Positions 54,864 to 61,584 of a stretch of 61,584 bases of DNA are shown here, piece after piece (the stretch's first letter is position 1; every line of letters begins with the position of its first letter). The translations under genes were made by a program, and so were the position numbers. The DNA comes from Chitinivibrionales bacterium (GTDB taxonomy: Bacteria > Fibrobacterota > Chitinivibrionia > Chitinivibrionales > JANQEN01). Below the pieces are notes generated by a model that saw only the letters and a program-made list of their open reading frames with translations, did no database searches and was not told the origin of the DNA. Location of the stretch: assembly GCA_028278335.1 (NCBI GenBank), contig JANQEN010000102.1, forward strand, positions 1 to 61,584, written 5' to 3'.

Positions 54864-55508
54864 TTATTTGTCACCTTGTATTTTTATTCCATGTAAATGA
54901 TAATTTTCCCCCCATGTGTCCAATCGCCAGCATTCATTATGTATTGAAAAACTATTAATCGTTGCATTACATGATGAAAATTTCCGTGGCGCTGAAAGAG
55001 AGAGATTGACCGCTCGATAAAATAAGCTATTAAGTATGCCACCGTGAGTAACCAGTAAGATAGTTTGACCTACATGTTGCTTTACAAGATTCTCAACACA
55101 TGTTATGGCTCGGTCATAGCGTTGTCGTGCACTCTCACCACCAGGGAAGCAATAATCAGGATCACCAGAATCAAAATGTTCCCATTCCTGTGGGAATTTA
55201 GTTTGCCACTCTTTTTTTGTTAACCCTTGTAAAGTTCCCAGATTGCGTTCTCTCAATCGTTCGTCAGTTTTAATAGATAATTTTAATGTATTTCCAATAA
55301 TTTCAGCTGTTTTCAATGCTCGACCTAAATCACTGCTATAAATATCCTCAATATTTCTACCTTTCAAACCTTGGGCAAGAGCATATGCTTGTTGAGAACC
55401 ACAATTGGTTAAGGGGCTATCTAGTTGCCCCTGTTGTCGACCTATCAAATTCCATTCGGTCTCACCATGTCGAACTACATAAACTAAAGTTTCTTTTATA
55501 TTATTCAT
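54864..55508 (-). CDS. Histidine phosphatase family protein
   Basis: 214 aa. Catalytic motif VVRHGETEWNLIGRQQGQ near residues 11-28 with the phospho-accepting His14, ERNLGTLQGLTKKEW near 87, and second catalytic His in LVTHGG near 157. Resembles GpmB/CobC-type small-molecule phosphatases. The precise substrate is open. Confidence 0.88.
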   Translation of the reverse strand: MNNIKETLVYVVRHGETEWNLIGRQQGQLDSPLTNCGSQQAYALAQGLKGRNIEDIYSSDLGRALKTAEIIGNTLKLSIKTDERLRERNLGTLQGLTKKEWQTKFPQEWEHFDSGDPDYCFPGGESARQRYDRAITCVENLVKQHVGQTILLVTHGGILNSLFYRAVNLSLSAPRKFSSCNATINSFSIHNECWRLDTWGENYHLHGIKIQGDK

Positions 55509-55706
55509 GAATTTCTTTGATCATATCATTGAAATCTACCGATTTATTCGGAAGAATTCTGTCGGTTGAATATTTTCTCTTTTACTATGCAAAGTCTCTT
55601 GATTTATTATGAGGGGCGCTATACACAATTATTCTAGACGAATATTATTTCCATTTACAATAAATTCACCTTTTCTTACAGAGTGACTAACTGCTGCAAG
55701 TTGTAT

Positions 55707-56786
55707 TTATAAATAAGCTCTCTGTTGCAGTAAACAATCTGCAAGAACAATAGCAGCCATACTTTCTACTATTGGGACAGCTCTAGCAACAACACAGGGG
55801 TCATGGCGACCCTTTGCTGCTAACGTTGTTTCTTTACCTGAATAGGTAGCAGTTTTTTGCTCTTGTCCAATTGTTGCAGGAGGTTTAAAAGCTACTTTAA
55901 AAGTAATAGGCTCTCCATTTGAAATTCCTCCCTGAATGCCACCACTGTTATTAGTTTTTGTTCCAAGACGATCACCCTTCATAATAAAAGGATCATTGTG
56001 GGTGGATCCTGTCATTTTAGTACCTTTAAAACCTGAACCAATTTCAAATCCCTTCGTTGCCGGTAATGACATCATTGCTTGGGCAAGCAGTGCTTCTAAT
56101 TTATCGAAGATTGGCTCTCCTAAACCGACTGGGACATTACGGCATACACAGCTTACCACACCACCAATTGAGTCATTATCATCTTTGGTTTTACTTATTA
56201 CTTTCTCCATAGACTTAGCAGCTTTTGCATCAGGGCATCGAATAATGGTTTGGTCTACCTGGTCTCGTGTAATAGTTGCAAGGTTTGGGGCTTCTGACTC
56301 AATGTCACCAACTGAACTTACCCAGGAAACAATTTCTACATGAGCATACTCTTTTAGGAGTTTTTCCGCAATTGCTCCAGCGCACACTCTCCCTATTGTT
56401 TCACGAGCAGATGCGCGTCCACCACCACTTGAAGCTCGAATATCATATTTCATTTGATAAGTAAAGTCTGCATGGGAAGGCCGAGGAATTTTTGCCATTT
56501 CAGAATAATCACCCGGTCTTTGATCCTGGTTTGCTACATAGAGAGAAATTGGCGTACCAAGGGTTAATCCATTTTCAGTACCTGATTGAATAATAACGTG
56601 ATCTTTTTCATCTCGGGAGGTTGAAACCGCGCTTTGTCCAGGGCGCCTTCTGCTCAGTTGGGGTTGTATATCTGATTCAGTAAGTGCCAACTTAGGAGGA
56701 CAGCCATCAACAATCGCTCCTACTCCTTTGCAGTGTGATTCTCCAAAGGTGGTTACTTTGAATAGTTTACCAAATGTACTTGCCAT
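55707..56786 (-). CDS. aroC: Chorismate synthase
   Basis: 359 aa of normal length. Signatures: [17 protein letters not shown] near residue 15, [17 protein letters not shown] near 47, [15 protein letters not shown] near 119 and [16 protein letters not shown] near 331. It converts EPSP to chorismate with reduced FMN, the last common step of aromatic synthesis. The aroK gene lies directly upstream, 44 bases away, in the same direction. Confidence 0.97.
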   Translation of the reverse strand: MASTFGKLFKVTTFGESHCKGVGAIVDGCPPKLALTESDIQPQLSRRRPGQSAVSTSRDEKDHVIIQSGTENGLTLGTPISLYVANQDQRPGDYSEMAKIPRPSHADFTYQMKYDIRASSGGGRASARETIGRVCAGAIAEKLLKEYAHVEIVSWVSSVGDIESEAPNLATITRDQVDQTIIRCPDAKAAKSMEKVISKTKDDNDSIGGVVSCVCRNVPVGLGEPIFDKLEALLAQAMMSLPATKGFEIGSGFKGTKMTGSTHNDPFIMKGDRLGTKTNNSGGIQGGISNGEPITFKVAFKPPATIGQEQKTATYSGKETTLAAKGRHDPCVVARAVPIVESMAAIVLADCLLQQRAYL

Positions 56787-56830
56787 AATGCTATCTCGAT
56801 AGGTTGAATAAAATATTTTACCATGTATTA

Positions 56831-57364
56831 TTAAATGATAGTACGTGATTTTAATAAGTCAACTATTTGCTGGGCTGTTTCCAGAATAGTTATTTCTGAG
56901 TTGTCAATAACCAGATCTGTCATACTGGAATAAATTTTATCACGTGTATTCCATATTTCAGTTAAATATTCCAGGTTTGGTTTTTCTCTGAGAAAAAGGG
57001 GTAATCCTTTTGCTTTCATGCGTTTAAAGAGGATCTCAGGTTTAGCTTTAATATAGACAATGGTACCAAGTTTCCTCAATATATCTCGATTTTCCTCTTG
57101 CAAGGGAGCACCACCACCAGGCGCAATAACGCAGTCAGATAATGTTTCCAATTCCTTTAATGTAGTATTTTCAATAGAAAAAAATACATCAGGGCTATGC
57201 TGTTTAATGATTTCGCGATAATGGAGTTCCCTATTGTATTTAAAGAAATAGCGAATTTCTATTTCTTTGTCTAAATCAATAAATTTCATGTTCAACATTC
57301 TTGATATAGCATAGGCTGTTGCGCTTTTTCCGCAGGAGGCAAATCCTATAAATACAATATTCAT
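56831..57364 (-). CDS. aroK: Shikimate kinase
   Basis: 177 aa from the [17 protein letters not shown]. The frame opens 41 codons earlier, but those codons lie in the inverted-repeat element. Walker A GFASCGKS near residue 7, shikimate-binding DLDKEIE near 31, PGGGAPL near 79. Lid region [12 protein letters not shown]. It phosphorylates shikimate with ATP and shares the pathway with aroC downstream. The MITE insertion sits 43 bases before the start, inside the likely promoter. Confidence 0.93.
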   Translation of the reverse strand: MNIVFIGFASCGKSATAYAISRMLNMKFIDLDKEIEIRYFFKYNRELHYREIIKQHSPDVFFSIENTTLKELETLSDCVIAPGGGAPLQEENRDILRKLGTIVYIKAKPEILFKRMKAKGLPLFLREKPNLEYLTEIWNTRDKIYSSMTDLVIDNSEITILETAQQIVDLLKSRTII

Positions 57365-57406
57365 TTTGCTCTTATTGGGTGATAGAGGTTTCAAATTTTT
57401 GAGTTT

Positions 57407-57574
57407 AACCCAGATTATGCAATAGGAATTAGCGCAGAAGCACAATCCTATGCTTATTAAGACTTTCAGGTTTTTCGGCCATATCACCTTGTAGATATGC
57501 CCTTCAAAACCTTCGAGTCTTACTAAATCTTAATCTTGCACTTCTGCATCTACTCCTACTGCATAATCTGGGTT
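57407..57574 (+). mobile_element. MITE-like terminal-inverted-repeat element, copy B (complete, 168 bp)
   Basis: The ends are inverse copies for about 46 bases (AACCCAGATTATGCAATAGG / its complement at the right end), with a few mismatches. Both ends abut TTTAA/TTAAA, which fits insertion at a TTAA-type target. Core matches copies A and C. No coding capacity beyond open frames; no transposase. It sits between aroK and the gingipain-like gene. Confidence 0.8.
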
Positions 57575-57690
57575 AAAATAATACCTCAAACATTTTGTGT
57601 CAAAAATAATACTCATACACAACTGAGTCCATGGACGCTCTTTAAGGTTGGGTTCGTTTGATAGGGGATATTTTATAAAAATGTGAAGAA

Positions 57691-57712
57691 ACACTGTTCA
57701 GGATAACAGTGT
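57691..57712 (-). terminator. Terminator of the gingipain-like gene
   Basis: ACACTGTT and AACAGTGT pair across a 6-base loop, 26 bases beyond the stop codon. A T-rich stretch follows on the minus strand. Confidence 0.6.
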
Positions 57713-57737
57713 AATAGGAAATTTTATTTTGTTATAG

Positions 57738-59576
57738 TTACCGTAGAAAAGTAAACGTATCGCTTACTGTTACCTTTCCACATTTTACTACTGCATAGAG
57801 AATACCTGATGTCAAATTGTTGGCGGCATCTCCTCGTAAATCAATGTCAATATGTTTTTCATTATTGGCAATAGAAGTATGTACAAGTCGTTGTCCAGCT
57901 GCATTGTATATGCGTACGGTAATAATCCCTTGAGGTAATCCCCTATGTTTTAATGTAATCCGACTATTTTCTGGTGAAGATGCAACATGTAACCAGGGCT
58001 TCTCATGTTTACTATTTATAATGGGATTTACTATTGGTGTATTCTCCTCAACAACCTTTGCAGTCCAGCGTAAAACCAGAGTTGTACCCTTTTGTATTTT
58101 GCCAGTTCTGGACATGATATCCCATAATACAAAATTGTCTGTTATTGCAGCATTTCGGCCATCATTTTTTTCTACATTGATGGTGCTGGCATCGATGCGC
58201 ACGGGTAAAAACTCAAAGGGTCTAAAAGCACTGTACACTTTTAAATTGCTCCCCTCATCAATTTTACCATCCAAATCAAAGTGGTGTGGTGTCATAGTGT
58301 AAACAAAGGTATCTGGTGCATTAGCACCATTCGCTTTAATCCGATTTAAATGCTGCATGAAAATATGGGCACTATCACCAAAGGAATGGGAGTATGCCTT
58401 TGCCTTAGGATCCCCATATAGCATAGTATTATCGCGGAATTGAGTGTTGGAATGGTTACGGGCTTCTAAATCGTACAGGTAACATTGATTGGTGATAAAA
58501 AATGTTTCACCAGGGTTGTTTTTACCAGGAAAATGGACAAATCTTTCATAGCACCCCCAACCCATATATCCATAGCTGGATGGGATAATATAGCCAAACA
58601 TATTAACTGCACGACCAGTATGAAACCATGCGTACACCATATTATTAATATTATCTGGTTTACCTATTAAACAGTTTCCTGTAGCAAAGTATATTACTGG
58701 CTTTTTTGAGTTGATATTAACTCGACTACCACTTTTGGGGCTACCATATAGTTGACCGGCATTGCATCTAAAATAACCGTCATAACTGGGTCTGCCGGAA
58801 AATTGAATTTGCCAACTATTTATATTGCCGTGCCCTGATGTGGAAAAGAAGTCAGGAGTTCCCTCGATCTTCCCCTGTGAAGGAACGGTAATATCGATTT
58901 TGCCTGAATTAAATATATTAGGGTAAATAATGGCTTTATCGGTTTCGCCTTCTTTATTAATTAAAACCTTATTCTCAAAATACTCTGTACCATCAGAGAA
59001 ACAATATTGTGATGCTGGATAGCCCTGTTTACCATTACCCTCTGATGAATAAAATGCCTGTTTAAAGTGCCTGAAACCCTTGTATTTTGATGTTGAATGG
59101 AATTTACCAAAATCTTGTCCACTATGGGCAATGACCGCTGTCTCAACTAGAACAGAGTCATTGATTGCCCGCATAGCATCACTAGCTTCATAACCAGTAA
59201 TAATTCCATAGACTGCATCCGCATAGATATCACTATCAAGTTCACGGCTTAATTTGTGGACCGCATGAACAAAATTACTATTACATTCTGTTGCAGGAAT
59301 TGCAACGTATCCGATATAATCAGGTTTAAATGAACTGAGGTCATTCTTAACTTCGTTTACATTGGAACTCCACTTAAATAATTTAGCACCAAGACTTCCC
59401 AGAGTTCCGTGTTTTGTTATAAGAGCATCGGCCACAGCTTTCCACCCGGCATCACTGTAAGCCGAATTACTGATTACAACAGCATACCTGTATGTATCAC
59501 TACCGGGCATGCTAACTACAGCACTGTTTCCAATAATAAAAATTACACTTACAATTAAACAAATAAACCGCTTCAT
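57738..59576 (-). CDS. Secreted clan CD (gingipain/caspase-like) cysteine peptidase
   Basis: 612 aa. A signal peptide ends near residue 23. A catalytic His249 in STSGHGN and Cys302 in FATGNCLIG form the caspase-type dyad, 53 residues apart as in C25/C13-like families. Upstream residues (HAVHKLSRELDSDIYADAVYGI) resemble the gingipain N-terminal subdomain. A C-terminal sorting domain ends NNLTSGILYAVVKCGKV. By analogy it is a surface or secreted protease. Transcribed alone with its own terminator; the two flanking genes also encode secreted proteins. Confidence 0.75.
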   Translation of the reverse strand: MKRFICLIVSVIFIIGNSAVVSMPGSDTYRYAVVISNSAYSDAGWKAVADALITKHGTLGSLGAKLFKWSSNVNEVKNDLSSFKPDYIGYVAIPATECNSNFVHAVHKLSRELDSDIYADAVYGIITGYEASDAMRAINDSVLVETAVIAHSGQDFGKFHSTSKYKGFRHFKQAFYSSEGNGKQGYPASQYCFSDGTEYFENKVLINKEGETDKAIIYPNIFNSGKIDITVPSQGKIEGTPDFFSTSGHGNINSWQIQFSGRPSYDGYFRCNAGQLYGSPKSGSRVNINSKKPVIYFATGNCLIGKPDNINNMVYAWFHTGRAVNMFGYIIPSSYGYMGWGCYERFVHFPGKNNPGETFFITNQCYLYDLEARNHSNTQFRDNTMLYGDPKAKAYSHSFGDSAHIFMQHLNRIKANGANAPDTFVYTMTPHHFDLDGKIDEGSNLKVYSAFRPFEFLPVRIDASTINVEKNDGRNAAITDNFVLWDIMSRTGKIQKGTTLVLRWTAKVVEENTPIVNPIINSKHEKPWLHVASSPENSRITLKHRGLPQGIITVRIYNAAGQRLVHTSIANNEKHIDIDLRGDAANNLTSGILYAVVKCGKVTVSDTFTFLR

Positions 59577-59661
59577 ATCAATCCCTTAAAATGAGCATGT
59601 TAGATTCATGCTTTATGATCCAAAATACACTACTAGTTCCTATGTTGTATTCTATGAATTA

Positions 59662-61146
59662 TTATTTTTGATACAGAATCTTGCTATTACTTACGGTAAT
59701 ATTTCCATTATTTTCAAAGATTTTTAGATATAATAAATATACCCCAGAAGATACTTTTTGCCCCCAATTGTTCTGTCCCTGCCATGAAAAAGAGGTTTGG
59801 CCAATGCAAGGTATTTGATGTGCCAGTGAAATAACCTCTTGCCCAGATTGATTGAGTATTGAAACACTAATTGTTGCTTTTTGGGGGATGTTTATTTTAA
59901 TATTTGTGTTTTTGATAAAAGGATTGGGGTAGGATTGAATTACATTATAACTATTTCTATTAATAATTGTATTGGCAATAGCAGAGCCACCCTCAGTGGT
60001 GAAACTCCAGACCTGACCAGTTGTTTTGCCAAAGAAATTTTTCTCATCTACACGCCAATAGTACTTTGTATTTGGCGATAGCTCATTGGGAGTATACCCC
60101 ACTTCTGCCTGATTTCCAATCAATGGCGGTGGGTTATCTTTTCCAAAGTAAACATCATGGGATTGCGCAGAGAAGTCTGCCTTCCACTGTAATTTTGTAG
60201 TACAGCTAACACCGGTTGTGTCATCAGCAGGACTCACCAGTGTTGCTCTTCCTGGTGCACCAATAGAAAAAGCAGTGTTTATTGCATTGGCATACTGTTT
60301 TGTTTTGGAGGTTTGTTGAAATTCATCATATAACCACATGAAACCACCCTTACAGCCAGCACTGTTCTTCCATCCTCTCATTTTGCTTTGAACTCTACTT
60401 GGTGAAAAGTCTTTACTCCATAGGCCAGGATAAACAGGAAGATTTCCAAATTTCCAGGAACTTGATGCGGGATTATTACTTGCGCCACCGGCATAACACT
60501 GGAGAAAAATTGCGTCAACAGCACCAGGTCGTTGCTGATTGGTTTGTTGTGCCACACTTCGCCAAAAGCTTGATCGTGTATAGGGGCACAATGCAACTTT
60601 AAAACCAAGGTCAGCTACCATTACAGCGAATTTTACCGTTGATGCCACATCATAGTTACTTTCATCATCAAAGTTTAATGCATCAATTGCCGGTACTTTT
60701 TCCTTTAACGCTTTAAAATTCTTGTATAGTATGCTGTTTGGGCCGGTACCTTGAGCATTAATTAATCGTTCTATATTTTTAAAGGTTTGGCCTTCCCACG
60801 CATCAAGTCCGACTTCAATGCGGGTAACTGAAGTGGGCGGTGTTTTTAAAAGTGCCATATTTTTTGGAAAATTCGGGTATTTGCGATCTCCAATATAGGT
60901 TCCATTCTCAACAATAGGAAACTCCATGTTAAAATTAAAATTTCCATTTTGGGCAATGTGAATAGTCCAGACGATGGCAGTTGTAAAACCGGATTTTCGT
61001 AATTCCGCTACAGTTTGATTGGCACTGTAATAAAAAGGGCCACCCCCATAAACAGCAGAAACCTTCTGTGCTTGAGCAACGTTACTAAAAAAAGTGCTCA
61101 TGAGCAATATAATTATTCCATAAATAAGCATCGTTCCACGCTTCAT
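59662..61146 (-). CDS. Secreted TIM-barrel-like protein with fibronectin and sorting domains
   Basis: 494 aa. A signal peptide ends NVAQAQ near residue 27. The ~270-residue N-terminal part resembles a GH18-type barrel: AIDALNFDDESNYD near 155-168 recalls the DxxDxDxE motif, but the spacing is not exact, so the catalytic call is weak. A fibronectin-like domain follows (TTKLQWKADFSAQSHDVYFGK, PNTKYYWRVDEKN). A FlgD/sorting-type C-terminal domain ends it (FIKNTNIKINIPQK, VSSGVYLLYLKIF). Function uncertain; perhaps a glycan-active or glycan-binding secreted protein. Confidence 0.65.
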   Translation of the reverse strand: MKRGTMLIYGIIILLMSTFFSNVAQAQKVSAVYGGGPFYYSANQTVAELRKSGFTTAIVWTIHIAQNGNFNFNMEFPIVENGTYIGDRKYPNFPKNMALLKTPPTSVTRIEVGLDAWEGQTFKNIERLINAQGTGPNSILYKNFKALKEKVPAIDALNFDDESNYDVASTVKFAVMVADLGFKVALCPYTRSSFWRSVAQQTNQQRPGAVDAIFLQCYAGGASNNPASSSWKFGNLPVYPGLWSKDFSPSRVQSKMRGWKNSAGCKGGFMWLYDEFQQTSKTKQYANAINTAFSIGAPGRATLVSPADDTTGVSCTTKLQWKADFSAQSHDVYFGKDNPPPLIGNQAEVGYTPNELSPNTKYYWRVDEKNFFGKTTGQVWSFTTEGGSAIANTIINRNSYNVIQSYPNPFIKNTNIKINIPQKATISVSILNQSGQEVISLAHQIPCIGQTSFSWQGQNNWGQKVSSGVYLLYLKIFENNGNITVSNSKILYQK

Positions 61147-61249
61147 AACCCCTCCACCAAGTTTAGGATACTATATAATATGTACTATTAATATACATTA
61201 ATTTAAGCGTATATTCAGATCTGTTTTCCTTAGATGTGTCTCTCTAATA

Positions 61250-61370
61250 TTCCCGCATTGCGGCTAAATTAAGCTTTTCTCCCCGAAGGGGTGAAACCTT
61301 GAATAGCCCCGGGTGACGAAGAAACCCGGGGATTGGAATCAATAAACGTCCGGCGTCCTCGAAGAGGGCG
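61250..61370 (-). repeat. REP-type palindromes linked to a RAYT remnant
   Basis: Nested hairpins: CCGCATTGCGG (about 61254-61264), TCCCCGAAGGGG (61280-61291), GCCCCGGGtgacgaagaaaCCCGGGG (about 61306-61332) and CGTCCTCGAAGAGGGCG (61354-61370). Such GC-rich palindromes next to a Y1-type transposase are the standard REP/RAYT arrangement. Confidence 0.6.
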
Positions 61371-61374
61371 AATT

Positions 61375-61476
61375 TTATCGCAAGTATTTCTCATCGAATG
61401 CAATTCCTTCCTCCTTCAATAGTCTCTTGAATTCGTCCATAAAGGATTCTGTTTTGTGATGTTCGACTTGGTTTTT
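61375..61476 (-). pseudogene. C-terminal remnant of a REP-associated tyrosine transposase (RAYT)
   Basis: The minus strand reads KNQVEHHKTESFMDEFKRLL followed by KEEGIAFDEKYLR and a stop. This is the characteristic C-terminus (EEHHKK...F..E....LK...I.FDEKY) of IS200-like/RAYT proteins. The rest of the gene is gone: copy C of the inverted-repeat element begins directly at its upstream end. Confidence 0.75.
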
Positions 61477-61584
61477 AACCCAGACTATGCAGTAGGAGTA
61501 GATGCAGAAGTGCAAGATTATGATTTAGTAAGACTTGAAGGTTTTGAAGGGCATATCTACAAGGTGATATGGCCGAAAAGCCTG
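61477..61584 (+). mobile_element. MITE-like element, copy C (right end beyond the window)
   Basis: Starts AACCCAGACTATGCAG and matches copy A over ~105 bases with about five differences (for example position 61484 C for T). It interrupts the RAYT remnant. Confidence 0.75.

Noticed and set aside
57364..57487. N-terminal extension of the shikimate kinase
   Set aside because: The 41 extra codons lie largely in the mobile element, and [14 protein letters not shown] is the normal start for the family.

Overview
The window is about 61.6 kb of an AT-rich bacterial chromosome, packed with ordinary housekeeping and envelope genes and interrupted by several repeat-rich intergenic islands. No phage, plasmid or CRISPR genes were seen. 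The likely source is an anaerobic Gram-negative bacterium of the FCB side of the tree. A Fibrobacterota or Chitinivibrionia-like organism is my best guess. The reasons are: secreted proteins ending in Por/T9SS-type C-terminal sorting domains (near 18.9, 34.9, 52.2, 57.7 and 59.7 kb); a GldA/GldF/GldG-type ABC operon; a short Hc1-like histone of the kind common in Bacteroidetes; outer-membrane barrels; and the anaerobe-type homocysteine genes (DUF39, NIL-ferredoxin, UPF0280). This taxonomic call is inference from gene content only.

Layout. 1-5.4 kb: a terminal-inverted-repeat element, a divergent isocitrate/isopropylmalate dehydrogenase, tRNA-Gly(CCC), and a five-gene ArsR-led operon (ArsR, DUF318 permease, small thioredoxin, ArsG/CcdA-like permease, TlpA-like protein) that looks like a thiol-linked metalloid or metal efflux system. 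5.4-11.6 kb: an HD-GYP phosphodiesterase, the Gld-type ABC operon with a DUF4340 protein, and a 53-residue histone-like protein. 12-17.3 kb: SppA, a five-LysM MltD transglycosylase and a DEAD-box helicase with a DbpA domain. 17.7-28.7 kb: secreted proteins, a FecR/CsgG/FGE-like fusion, a cation-chloride cotransporter homologue, SpoIID, Def and YajC, and a tiny pilin-like peptide. 28.8-34.3 kb: a GAF-GGDEF diguanylate cyclase and a five-gene extracytoplasmic redox operon (membrane protein, outer-membrane protein, ApbE, FMN-binding protein, Tat-exported Rieske-like protein in which one cluster histidine is replaced by aspartate).

34.4-42 kb is the accessory zone. It has a DNRLRE-type secreted gene interrupted by one in-frame TGA, a beta-helix protein, a degenerate 123-bp tandem satellite, and two direct composite repeats (about 39.1 and 41.9 kb) bounding a three-gene cassette (lipoprotein, DsbA-like, AgmX/TonB-like). 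42-47.2 kb returns to metabolism: the homocysteine genes, a gamma carbonic anhydrase, a flavodoxin-like reductase and a sirtuin. 47.2-54.4 kb holds a complete sugar ABC importer and, across a promoter region with GTGTAC palindromes, a secreted GH26-like glycoside hydrolase. This suggests extracellular polysaccharide breakdown followed by uptake. 54.4-61.6 kb holds a GNAT, a histidine phosphatase, AroC and AroK, a gingipain/caspase-like secreted protein, a secreted TIM-barrel-like protein, and a degraded REP-associated transposase (RAYT) cut by another copy of the inverted-repeat element.

The most unusual items are the Rieske-like Asp substitution in the flavinylation operon, the repeat-bounded cassette, the 123-bp satellite, the in-frame TGA, and the small inverted-repeat element family with its RAYT remnant.
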